Shown here in pieces: positions 24,464 to 37,700 of a stretch of DNA of 64,000 nt. The stretch is from Styela clava (lineage: Eukaryota; Chordata; Ascidiacea; Stolidobranchia; Styelidae). A program made the translations under genes and the position numbers. The notes below the pieces were generated by a model, which saw only the letters and a list, made by a program, of their open reading frames with translations, was not told where the DNA came from and searched no databases. The stretch spans positions 11,532,001 to 11,596,000 of the forward strand of contig NC_135251.1 of NCBI RefSeq assembly GCF_964204865.1. Reading direction: 5' to 3'. Each line of letters begins with the position of its first letter. The stretch's first letter is position 1.

Positions 24464-24555
24464 CCAGTGTAGAGGAGGCCGAAACCGACCAGCGGCTACG
24501 TGAACGGCAAGTAGTCTGTCAATCTGAGAGCTAAATCCAAATTGCAATACCAGTA

Positions 24556-25783
24556 AAATGACAGCTGATACGAATTAAATTCGTTTCCTCTTCCAGGCAC
24601 GGTAAATATGAAGACGCAAGGTCACTAGAATGATGAAGGTGATCAGAAAGAGCACACACATGTAGAATCACCAATGAAATTTCCTCGTGTTCTATGGACT
24701 CGATGTTCCATCAAAATGTTTTCTGTTTAAACCCTTCTTATTTAGTATTCACGGTGCACTCAGGGGTTTTCCTACCGGTATCCATGCGCCATTGAGCCTT
24801 GTTTTCATGTTTTCAAGAAAACGTAGCCTACACGCAAAGCGAACCACTTATTTTTTTTCTAAATTTAGACAAAAGCACAAAACTTCTGCTCTCATCCAAT
24901 GCACCCTCAATGAACACTTTTATAAATACCCTCTGTAGTCACATCTAAACAAACTTACATTTTTAGCTTTGCAAATTTGTATTTGAAATATCGCGAAATA
25001 TAATATCAGTCTTCAAAAATGTTGCTAATTATTTGGACACGTAAATTGTCTGTCAAATGATTTTTGTATCATAATGACTTATGGACTGCGACTTTATCAC
25101 CTTGTTTTGAATCTCGTAATTTGTTGTTGTTTAGGTTTTGCGAGAAATGTCTGTGAATTTCACTTAGAACCATTATGTTTTGGCGTAAAATATACATTCT
25201 CGTGTGACATTGTACTCTGGCCTCTCCAGTCGGACCTTCGCCCCATTTAAAGTTCAACAAATCAAAAGATTACGCCATCCTACCCCGGGAAACATTCGCA
25301 GTATAATACTTAGGGCTTTGCAACATATTCAAACATAGTTTCATATTAATTCCCGGGCGTCACAACAAACAGTTCTAAACAGCTTCGCCGATAGGAAAGT
25401 TAAAATAAAATGTATTAATTTTAAGACATATGCAGTCATCAGCGATCTTCAAGAATCTGTTTTCAACTTGAATTGTTGCTGTGCTGTGTTTTTTTTAAGA
25501 GTTTCGCCGCAAAACCACAGCGATAAAAGGAGGTAGGCTCTACAGAATGAATGAAATATGTCATTAATAATAATCTGATACAAATCTAACCCTGGCGAGC
25601 TAAACACCTTTCCTCCCAAACTTGATGCAACGTCATACTTTTGATAGCTATTCAGCTGAATCACACAAACAAACAAACTAGCAGTTTAGTCGGTAGATAT
25701 TGCACAAAATAATATAACACAATAATGCTCCAGTTAATGGAATGAACAAAAACTACACAATATTCCTTGAATGAATGGAAATC
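24556..25783. other. Gap downstream of the BTB zinc-finger gene, no gene seen
   Basis: It holds the 3' flank of the BTB zinc-finger gene on - and the upstream flank of SCFD1. Short reading frames such as 24687-24938 (+) and 25449-25676 (-) show no family resemblance. No RNA gene was recognised. Confidence 0.45.
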
Positions 25784-28700
25784 TTAGATGATCTTGGAAT
25801 CTCTATTCTTGTACTGATATTTCCTTGTGATGAATGGGATCCCATGTTTGTTGAGCATATGAATCCTCATGCTTTGTTTGATGCCATATGCACGGCCACA
25901 TACTTTACATTTATGGGGTTTCTGCTTGATGTGGAAAATGTTGATATGCCTCTTCATATTGTTATACTGTAAGAGGTAAAATACCATGAACATTTCAAAA
26001 TAGTAAACTATAAATTGAATAGAAAGTTATTTTTGAGTTATATATTGTCAATTTAAATGGATCTACTTTACAAAATACCCTGAAGTATAAGTCAAATTTT
26101 ACTTAGTAAATTGGCAAAAAAATTAATTGGTATAACGGCATTTTGAACATACGAATGTAATTTTGAAAGCATGGTCCATAAAGTATATTCAAGAAGGCAA
26201 TTGGCGGACAAGCTAACCACACACGATATAACATTGGTATAACAATTTGTTTTACAAGATAGTTCTAACATATTTAAAAAAAATCCAGTTCACCATCATA
26301 ATTATCGTCATAAATTCAACATACCGCTGTGAATAGTCTGTTACAGAACGGACATTTACAACATTTCCTTTTGTGTTGATCAAATGCTTCCATGGATGAG
26401 AACAAGTGATTGCAAGTCACACAAACATGAACATTATTATCAATATTTATATCTGAAATAGAATAAAAAAGGATTAGAAAAAGAATATTCAGAGTTAAAT
26501 ATGACAATCATCAATCATGTTTTTAAGTCATTTGTGTTTCTCTGTAATTTTTACCCAAATTGTATATTTTTATGATTTTCTAAACATGGGCCAACTCTCG
26601 TGCCATGATATATTTTCTCGATTCTGGCTTGCAAACACCTTTTCTTTTTACTACATGACAAGGAAACTCATTGTACACTCAAGATTTAAATTGAGTTTAT
26701 TCTCAAGTACAACGCTTAGTGAGATGGTACTTGAACATATGAGCTATGCCCAGACCCCAGAGGTAGGACACACGGTATGGCAAACTCATTCTTGGAATGA
26801 CCTGATAATCATTGAATTCGTTCTTGTTTTTTGTTTTAGACGTTAGACAACAGCAATTAGGTGCTGATGGATAATTAGTGCTGTATTTGACGTTTTTGAA
26901 AATGATGTGTTATTAGAGTGTCATGTTGCGACATGAGAGAACCGGTTCTTTAAATTTTGAATCTCACCACCGGATATGCCCCTCTCAATTAACTACATTT
27001 TGTCCAGTTTGCGTCATATGCAGTGTTATAGTGCTTTGATTTGTGCCAAAAGGTCGTAGAGGTAGATTGGCTTACTTGCATTGGCTGGAGTCGGAACATG
27101 GTTTGCACTGCTGGGATAATCATAACTGTGTGTGGTGGCGAGTGCAGGTTGTATGGGATGGTACCTGTTACCTATTGAAATGAATGAAAGATTTTATTAC
27201 AAACGTTAACATAGAATAAAAGTAGTGTGAAAATAACATGATGCAGATTTATGAATGTTAAGTCTGAGATGTTAGGGTTAGTATAGTAAACACAAAGCTC
27301 TATGTGAAAGAAAACACCTACATAGAGTATTACCTAACTGGAAAACTATACCATTCTAGTACAGATTTTATTGTCAACTGGATAATGTTTTATACAGATC
27401 AATATATTTTGAAACAGATTGAATTTGATAACGTAGTGAACTTAAGATGGCATCACATGATTTGTATTTGCTACATTTCTTCAAGTTGAAATAAGCTGTC
27501 AATTGTTAAAAAGATAATTTAAAATTGAAATTTTCTAAATTATTTCTAATATCAAGAATTTACTATTTAGAATTTATTTGAACATTTTATTCAATTTGGA
27601 AATCAAATGTTATGTTAAATAAGGAAATTCCCCCCATCTTGGTTTTTGGTTGGAAACTGGTTGAGGAGTAAATGTTGAAGATTCATGGCATCAGTTAAAG
27701 AAGCACAATTACGCCGACTATTCCTAACAATTTACATACCTTCCACTGTATTAGATAAATTTAGCAGATCAGCAAATGAGGAAATATCAACAGGATTCAA
27801 TCCTGATATGTCAGTATGCTCATCAGTTGTTTTCATCTAAGAATAGGAAACATTGATTCTAGGATTCAGTATCACAGAATAGGTTAGAATCAGCCACTGG
27901 TGTGTTAGGAGATTATTCATTTTAGAAGAACTTTCGGTTTGACATTGCCTAGCCAATTTTTGGCGCTCTAGAAGTGTGTGTACCAATATGGCGGTAAATA
28001 TTTTGTTCGCCCAATTCACATCAAGTTGTGTAAGGGACTGAATCCTTTGGGCAGGGGGTATATTCACTTGGCTAACACAGAGACAGACAGTCCCCAAACT
28101 CTCAATAAAACTAAAATAAGGAAAATCAGAATAAAATTATGGCCTAACCCTAACCTGACATACACACTACGGTCTACGGGAGTACCCAATTTTTTTACAA
28201 TCCAGATGGCATAGGATTTCCGTCGTTTCATCCTGCTATTTGCTGCAAAAGAGTATTTTACACAACTTACATTGGATACTGATCCACTTGAGCATTCGCC
28301 ATCTACCGGTGTACCAGGTGCACTATTTATGATTGTTGTCATAGTTTGTGTAGTTGGACACGATGACAAGTCAGATTGTGAAGATAGTTGGTCATCTGTG
28401 AGAGATTCAAAGAGTTTGACAATGTACTCATTTGGTGTTAAAAGTAATCAAAAACAAACAAATAAGATCAGATTTTCAGGCGTGGTCGTAAACATTATCT
28501 CGTTTTCACGTTCTTGAACTCTATTCGTTAGTTTTCAGTTGTGTTTCGGAAATTTGAATACAAATCAGATAATTCAATGATCACTCTGTCTTCCTAGGAG
28601 TTTTAATTCTAATTGCAGTAATAAAAAATTAGTGTAGAAATAGCTGTGATAGACTAGTCTAAAATTCTTTACCGGTACTTTTAAAAAACAGATTTTTGTA

Positions 28701-31700
28701 TGCGATAAATCATAATGATAGTTTGAAACACGAACCTCATTTTACAGGCGCCAACTCGCAAAACCACTCTTAAAATAAGGCCCGAAAATTTTGCAATGGT
28801 AAAGTATAAGAAGAATTTTTCGGGGGTCAAAGATCGGGGAAAGTCCATTATGAGCTGCTATTCCTGAATTGAAAACTTATTTGAATGTTGAATGAAATCA
28901 ATTTGAAATAGTCTGATTCGTTTTGTATCATTTTCTTAGATTGTGATTTAGAATTAGATTATGTAACCACACTCACTCATGAAAGGTGTCGTCATGGTAG
29001 CAGAGTCATCCTCACCATCCCCCTGAAGATTATAAAAAAGTGTTAAACGCTAATTCGGCCAAAAGGAAATATTGTACTATTTGAATTACACTCTTATTAG
29101 ATAATAAAATGTGAATATATATTTGCTATCTGAAACACTCTACGACAGTGAGGAGTACAGCAATCCCTTCGTACATAACTATCCCATGCAAGATTAAAAT
29201 TTATGAATCTCCGTAGGAATATCAGAGGTACAAAGGAAACTCTTGGCAAGAAGTGGCAGCGTGGAGGATTCCACTTACTTGGTCTGATAGGAAAGATTGT
29301 CGGATACTTTGTACTCTGCTGATAGTTGGCATGTCATCATCACTGTTTGTGCTTTGTTCATAGACAGGAGTAGAATGTGACAAATGAGAGAATGTTGAAG
29401 ATGATTGTGCGAATTTACTAATTGTTCCATCTATAGTACTTGGATCAAACGCTAAAATTAAATACAGATTTAAAAAAGTATAGAAAATAAAAAATTAACT
29501 TGATAAACGACAGAAACATGATAACAGGAAATAAAACCGAATCATACAAAGATATACCTTGGAATATTTTGTTACGATTGTTAGTTTAAACTGTGAATAA
29601 ACTGAAATCAAAAGAGTGAGAAAATACTTAATTCCAATATTAAGAGAAGTATTGTTGGAATCTGTACAAATTGCCTAACAAAATAGCATAACTGAGTTCC
29701 ACAAAATACACAGAGGAATTCCTGAGAATGCTAATGACATTTGAAGTTGAAATAAATGCTCATTTACTAAAATAAGATTGTCGCCAAATTTTTCAAATTG
29801 TCATGAAATATCAGTTGCCTTAAACATTTTTGATGGTTTGAATATTTAATTGAAATTTGCATAGTAATAATATTACCAGCACCGCCCAATGTATTCATAT
29901 ATACAGCAGAACTGTTCGATTCTCTTATCAATGACTGGCACTCCATTTACATGTAACTTTCATTTTGAGTGGTTCCTCTACACTTGTTCAGTAGTACAAC
30001 AAAGTTTTTTCACTAGATGCTTATTTATGTCTTTTGCTCTGCACAAGGCCCTTCAGGCAGCCACTGATATCTCACAACATGCGAAGAGTTAATTTTATTC
30101 AGATGAATTGCAATCTTTCCGGTTCTGCATTGCTTACTCAATTTATTGCACCCGGGGTGGGATGGGGCGCATTGAATTGAACCTAAGATGTGCAACCTGT
30201 AGTGTCAAGTCAACACAGTTCAAATCAGACATAATTTCAATATATTATAAATCCGAAACACCTTAGAGCAGGGGTTCCCAAGTTTTTTTCAGGACGACCC
30301 CAAAGACAACTTTCAAGTGTCCAGAGCGACCCTAGGTCAATATATATATATATATATATCATGAAACTTCAGAGCTTCTTTCCCTGGAATTGGTCATGTG
30401 GTGGTATTAAGTAAAATAAGCTAAAACCGAACAGTGATGTTACAATAAGCACCTACATTTTCTATAGCAGGGATGGCGAACCACTGACCCGCGGGTCACA
30501 AATTGACCCACCGCGTGTTATTCGTGACCCGCTAAGGCACGGATAAAATAAAAATAAAATGCTATCATATCAGTGATAAAAATTGATAAAACCGGCCTTA
30601 AAATATTCTAGCAATAACTATTATATCGCTCATATTCAATTTGTTGATTTCGGGCCGGTAAAGGTAATTTTCAAAATCCCTAAACTTGGACGCAGGTCTG
30701 CACCGCTCTGTATCGTTGTCCAGCTATTGGCTCTGACATCGTTTATGACATAACAATGCAATTGATGTCCATTTTTCGCAACGTCTTATCTCTTTCGGAA
30801 GTGCATCTCCAGACTGATTTAGGGGTTATACAAATAATAATACGAAGCTATATGCTTCTCTGCATTTTATCGTCTACGATGTCGTTGAGAAAACAAAATC
30901 ATTCAGGCTTAAAATAAAAATTTAGAAATCTGAAATAACAATGGGGCAGTGTAAAAGTGCCTTAATGTGGTTAAAAGCTGATCAAAAAATATAACATTAT
31001 CAGAGTGGAATTCCTATAGCAATTAACCCCCAAATGTATTTACTATATTCCCTCTAAATTCTATTGGACCGTAAAATAATTTGCCGTTATCAACCTAAAC
31101 GTTTTTAGTAACTCAGATGCGTGTTTTCGTACTCTAATTTCATAAAATCGAATGGCATAAAAAGTGATAGAAGTGCTGCATAAGTGAAGCCCAAAACTAC
31201 ACCGACAGAAGCTTATAAGATTTGTTTCAGAAGTTTTTATAGATACAAACATTGAATAAATATCTGTGACCCACTCTCTTATGTTCCGCGATAAAAATGT
31301 GATTTTTGACCCATTCATTGAAAAAGGTTCGCCATCCCTGTTCTATAGCATAAGCATAGAGCGATGCCTATGGGCCTGTTTTACAGCAAGGTAAAAACTG
31401 CTAAATTTAACATGGTTTGTCAAATCTTAGATGTTTTGTACATCCATCCTCTACCATACCTCAGCGACCCCACCGACCCCATGAACTGTTTGCGACCCTA
31501 CCTACTTTTCACTCCGACCCAATTTGGGGTCGCGACCCTAGTTTGGGAACCCCTGCCTTAGAGCATTGATTTGAACAAGTAAGATGGTGCGGTACCTACA
31601 TGTCGACATATCAAGGTTTGCTATGGTTGGAAACAGTGTTACTGTGGTCGGTATATTCAATGATATAACGTCTTCTACACTTGTTGATACCAATGATGAC

Positions 31701-34700
31701 TGATGTGGAAAACCATTACTGAGCGACACTTCAGCATTACTGTAAACAAATGATAATAAAACTACCGAGTATATCCATGGAAAATCAGATAGATTAGTAG
31801 TATATTCTTCTTTTATCAACTTCTAATTAGCCAACTTAATTAACTGTGATCTCTCATGAATAAACTCATGATTATCAATGGGATGTTTTGCTGACCAGAC
31901 AGAATTTGAAGCTTCAAAATGTTTTGCTAAGTCCTAGCTTTTTCACTCATGTGTAAGTGCAACAATCTTTAGACATTACATTAAGTATGAGAATTGAATC
32001 GAAAAGAATTCTTATATTAAATCATCAGAAATAAAAATAATTATAGTTGGAATGCACAACTGGTAACAAGAAAATTGTTCGCTTCTTAGTAGCACACGTT
32101 GAACAATGAATAAGCCCGGTACCAACCACTACTTATCGTGTTTCCCCGAAAATAAGACGAGTCTTGTTCAAATTTGATTGAAAAAATACTACTAGGGCTT
32201 ATTTATGGGCGCTTTTTTCATTTTCATTTATCAAAATGAAAAATTACAAATTAGAGAATTACGAGATTTTCAAATATACAAATATTACAAAATATGAAAA
32301 CTGATATCCATTTACTTATAAATAACACATTTTAATTAGAAAAACTACTAAAAATAGATTATTCAAAAATGACCATATCATCACCCTCTGGAATGTCTTG
32401 CAGGTCACTAGATTAATAAATTTCAAAAGAGATTTCATTTACCGGTAACTGATTGACTAGGTCTTATTTTAAGGGGAGGGTTCATATTAAAATCATTTTT
32501 AAAATGCAGGCTAGGTCTTGTTTTCCAGGAAACACGGTACTACCTAATACAAGTACATAACAGGAAAAACATCGTACCTTATTGGTACTTTTTGGTTGCT
32601 GTGTATATTGGCATATTGTTGCATTTCGAGAGAAGATAAGTCGAGCAAATGATTCGAATTTGCATGATGATTATAAGAAGATAATGGCTGTGTTAGTTGT
32701 TCTGTTGTATTTATAGTGTTCGGAGTATCTCGATGCAATGTTGGTAATTTCATACAATCTGATGTTGTTAGGTGGTAGCGAAGTGATTGCTTGATAGCAT
32801 ATCTGAAATAAAACACAACACTATTAGAAATACGGGGTAGGATAAGATGTGTTGCACCACAAATACCATACGAGTCAGTTACTTATTAACTGATATTAGA
32901 TGGAAATACTGATAGATACCGTCCAAGGCGTCCATTATGTCAATCAAATTCCTTATGCTGTAGATATCTAATAAACAGCAGATTATGAAATATAGACAGA
33001 AGATTGGCAACATTATGATTGCAGTATTATGATATCTACACCATTGGTGATATTCTAATGATTAAATTTGTAAAGAATTTGTTTATAGAGATTAAAGAAA
33101 ACAAGATGGCAGATATTATTGGAAAAGTAATTTGTCTACCGATTACCGATTTGGCATTAATACAGACAGCTATGTGAAAATTTTACCAAATTTGGGGTGT
33201 TTCATAGAGTTCAATGTAGAATATTTTATACAGAAGACAGCAATACTCGAATATTCGGTTTTGAACACCCCTGGATTTAAACTTACGTTTTATTACACTT
33301 TGGACAGGAATACCGATGACCAGTTGTGTGTTTGATTAAAATATGACGCTGCAGGTTGGCTTTTTTGCTGAACGGTTTCTCACAGTGAGAACAAGTGTAA
33401 ACTTTCCTAGGTCGAACCTAACATATTGAATATAAAAGAACATGAATGCAAATGTATCACATAAGTCAGTGGTTCCCAAATGGTGCAGCGAGTTGCCAAT
33501 GCCTGCCACAAAATCTAACAGAATTGATTTTTTTCACATTTCAATAGCAAATCAGGCAGAGATGGGGAAGAGAAACCTTCTCACTTTACTCTGTAGGCAT
33601 ACAGTACAAATCAATAATCCTAAAATTGAGTTTTATTTAAAAGTAGCATTTTTTATTAAGCGCGCTTTGACCCTGATAATTAAGCGAGGCACGAGCAAAA
33701 CATTTGGGAACCGCTGACATGGATAATTTATTACTGATGTACCTAAGTAAAAAGAGACACAAGATTGGCAGAAAGATACAGCTCAGTGAGCAAGCCAAAC
33801 AGTTTAATCGAGAACAGACTCTGGTATTATTGTCTCATCTCCTTTTATGAAGGTGATGAATATTTTTGCCAGCATGGATAGGTTGCTGTTCGGATCAATA
33901 ATTGTGCCGAATTTGATTTTACAGTATATCAATTTTTGTTTTTTGCTCTTCTTTGTGAATTCTATAGCCCTAACGGAAGTAATTTTAGACAGTTAAGTAG
34001 AATCATTACAGACCTATTTTTAAAATTGGGATAGAGGAAAGAAATAGTACTTATATATTTATGTCGGTTGAATAGATAGGAGACTATAGGGATTAATTTT
34101 GTCGGAAGTTATGGCCTCTGTTTTAATGGATGTGCTGATTGATTAGCAAAGATATATGTACTGGGATTTTAAAATAAGGTGGAAGAACTGTACCATGGAA
34201 AAAATTCTATATTAAAAACCTCTCGCGCAACAAAACCGGTAGTTTCACACCTGTGAGTGTGGACCCACACAGGGTAGGGGTGTGATAGTATGCATGTTCC
34301 CATATTCCTAAGATGCTTATCATGATGTACCAATCAATCAAGGAATGATTCGATAATTTTGTATCAGAACGTCATAGAATATATTAATGAAAAATTACAC
34401 CAATCCAAAGTAGACACTATCCCAAGTATTTCATACACAAACCTTCACATTAAAATTTTGGGCGTTTGAATTATGACTGAAGCATGGTTGAGTTGCACTG
34501 GAAGAACTTGTTGCATTTGTAACTAATCCTGTTGGTTTCTTTCCTTTTGTATGTGTTGCAATAGAATACACAGACCTGACCTGTCAAAACAACAATATCT
34601 TAATTAGTTTCGGGTCTTTTTATGTAGGAAATGCTTTAATTGTTGATATTGGTATGGGAAATTGAAACTACTATTTCACACCTTGATAGAGAAATAACAG

Positions 34701-37700
34701 AGAAATTAAGGTTAATTCTATAGAGATAAACACAAGGAACAACATTCCCTGAATTTGAACTCACAATAAAATATTTTTTTATTAAGTTGACACGTTGATG
34801 ACGAGCATCTTTTGAAAGTTTGAATCAAACATGTTCATTCTAAACATTGTTAATATCAATGTCCTAGGCAATCCGGATAAAAACTTACTTGGAGTGGCTC
34901 TGCCATAGAATGAAGTTCATTTCTGCAATTGGTTGGTGATTGTACAATACAGCTAAAAAAGTAAATTCATGTATAGTAAGCAATGTTAAAAAAAAAAACT
35001 TCAAAATCATGAAAATCAATGAGGTAGTTCATTTTATGTCAGCACAGAAAAAAATTATTCTAGAAATTAGTGACTTACTATTGTCATGCCAAATTGTAAG
35101 CCAGATTAACAATAGATGTAAGTAAGTAAATTGACTATAATCACAGCAATGTACATTTTACAAATACCTACTGCTACAGTCATAACTAATCCATACCTAG
35201 ATGACGTAACTCTTGATCTCATCGGCCATCCATTAGAATGAGTGTCTGGAAGCTTCTCAAATCCAAGATGATGTGACTTACCAGTGACATGTTGCCGATA
35301 ATTGCCTGAAAATAAGACAGACATTAGAGTTATTAGGAGATTTAAAATATAGCAAAAATAGAAATAGTAAAAAAAAAGAGAACCAAAACCTCTCATTTGC
35401 TCTTTATTTGTTTTAAACATTAACAATATTTTGTTTCTCCAGTTTTCCTCGCTCAAGCAATGTCACACGCACTCAGAAGCAAAAAAAACACATTTCGGAA
35501 CAAAGTCATGAGCGAAATCCTACACCGGTTATTGTGAGACATTGGTTATTGTGACGAATCAATTCTAGACAATATGACATATATGGAATTGAGAACTCCA
35601 AAGAGGGAGCGCACTGACAGTAAGTAACGAATCTCGGAGGAAGCAGATTGGATAGCATAATCAGCAGAATGCAAATTATCTGCTTGAATTTCGAAAGTTT
35701 GCATTCCCATCCAGTAACTGGAGCACTTTATACATGCAATCTAACTATGAAGACTAGGTTAAGAAGATCTTATTAAATAAAAATTCAAGAGTGAATGCAA
35801 CCGCACAATTTTCACAAAAAAAATCATAATTAATAAGAATGGAACAAAATAGAAAGGGCAAAAACTGATTAGCACACCAACCATTCTGTCATGCGGTAAT
35901 TAATACAAATAGGACAAATAACTACGATAGTTCCAGTATTTCAACGATCAAAGCATGCAATAACTACCATTGGAAACGTCAGAGTCCTTTTCCAAGTTCT
36001 GACCAGAATCTTGTGTTATTTCACCAGTAACGCTATTCTCATCAGCACAATCATTCAAATCCACATACAGAATTTTATTGGTTGCTTGATTGTCTGCCTC
36101 AACCTCTGCATTGTTTTGTGGCTTTTCGGCATCAATTAATGTTGGTAATATGGTTTCATCTTCTATCACTTTTGTGCATAGCTTTAAAATAATATGTTTG
36201 TCATTAAGCAATGTTCTATCATCAGATTGGCACAATGTCACAAAGTAGGAAAACCAATCTTCTACTACATAATACAAAAAGCAAAAAAACAATTAGAACT
36301 TTTGAAAAATCGCAAATTTACTTGCAATTCTAATTATTTCATCAATGGATTAAATTTAATAGCTATTAGAAGACAAAATAGTGTGAAAGTGTGCAAAGGT
36401 TTTCATTACACTCAGTATGGTTGGGCAACTGCTGAGCCAGACTTAGTCATATTAACATATATCCACTTACTTCAACAATACCAGAAATTTGTAATTTTCT
36501 TGAAGTCCTAAGAATATCGTTAAAATTCTCTTTGACTACGTGAAGGTTAGATGTGTAGATGAAGTTGAGAATGACCAGAAAAGTACTTTTCTTTACTGAT
36601 GACAGAATTATTTCCTTGACATTGCATGCCTGAAAAATTGGTCCTTATTAAAGAGTAAGTAAGGATTAGAAAGAAAAAAGCTCAAAGCTTTTTGAGCGAG
36701 AAAATGAATTTGATAAAAATGTAAAAAGTTACTTAAACTGTCATTAAAGATTCAATCCATCCTAAAATATCTCCTAGGCTCCTATCTAGGAGTTGGAAAC
36801 AACTTATATTAAATTTATCGATCAGTTTACCTTTGATTTAGCTTCATCCTCATGTTGTCCATTTTCAAATAAAGTGTGAAAATACGAGCTGAATGAGGCA
36901 AGTACAGCTTTGTGTGCTGGAAATCTTTCATTCTCTATCACAAGCCAAACATCACATAAATTCCCGTATTTTTGTTGCTGGTGCAATGCCTGGAAAAAGG
37001 AAATGATAAAATAGTTAGTGTGTGCTTATTACAAGAGCTACATTATAAATAAGATTAAGATTTTTGGTAACAATCAAAAAGAATGAAAATATATAAAACA
37101 TGCAGCCAACAGGTGAAAGCTTGATCTCGTAAAGATATCGTGAAGTAATCGAAGATTCAAATTTATTTTAATTTTTTATGTCAAATTTGTTTATTCTTTA
37201 TTCAGGAAGTTTTATTTGAAAAATGAACAATTTGATCAAGATAGTCTCTCTGTATCACAGAAAAATCGTTCATTTCATTTTTGAAAATGGGAAAAAATGA
37301 CCAAACAAATCCCAGATTATTTAAGTTTTCATAAATTTTTTAAAATCAAACACATTCAATATACTGATATATTGACTTCTATATGTTCTTCGTTGAACAA
37401 GTCTTCAATCAAATTTATATTCGCTATTTAAAATATTACTTCAGAATGCATATGGAGAAGTAGATTGGCCAAAGATTATCCAAACTCGGCCATATACTTG
37501 TAGATATTGCAATTAAAAATCTTGTACATTATTCTGTTACAAATATGTAGCCAATATTTACAGAAAGAAGTGCTCGATCATGATCTTTTGCCACGAGTGG
37601 AGCGCTTTGCAAATATATATTGTCAATTGCCGAACATTCCTCATTCAAATTGGACATTTTCTACCACTGAGCAAACTTTTCAAACTACATTCTGTATATT

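Larger units (their letters stand above)
23575..24555 (-). repeat. tRNA-derived SINE, split by a hAT insertion
   Basis: On the minus strand the right-hand fragment (about 24464-24555) reads ttcacgtagccgctggtcgg then cggcctcctc. The left-hand fragment (about 23575-23706) continues with accatcaagttcatg, gatatcg-like spacer, cgtggcttatctcgtcctat and a cacgataaatag tail. Together they follow the order of the SINE at 39883-40234. The interruption is the hAT-like element 23707-24463. Confidence 0.6.
29452..31599 (-). other. Intron of the BTB zinc-finger gene hosting nested hATs
   Basis: The 2.1-kb intron between exons 31739-31600 and 29451-29279. Most of its 5' half (in gene direction) is the nested hAT pair 30269-31555, which ends only 45 bp from the upstream exon. 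The remainder is AT-rich and shows no exon. Confidence 0.6.

Noticed and set aside
28064-28369. Uninterrupted 101-codon minus-strand reading through the BTB zinc-finger exon
   Set aside because: Only 28395-28271 is supported as exon; the reading beyond the gtaagt donor at 28270 is intron read-through.
31061-31318. 85-codon minus-strand frame inside the nested hAT
   Set aside because: No transposase motif and located in a short non-autonomous element.
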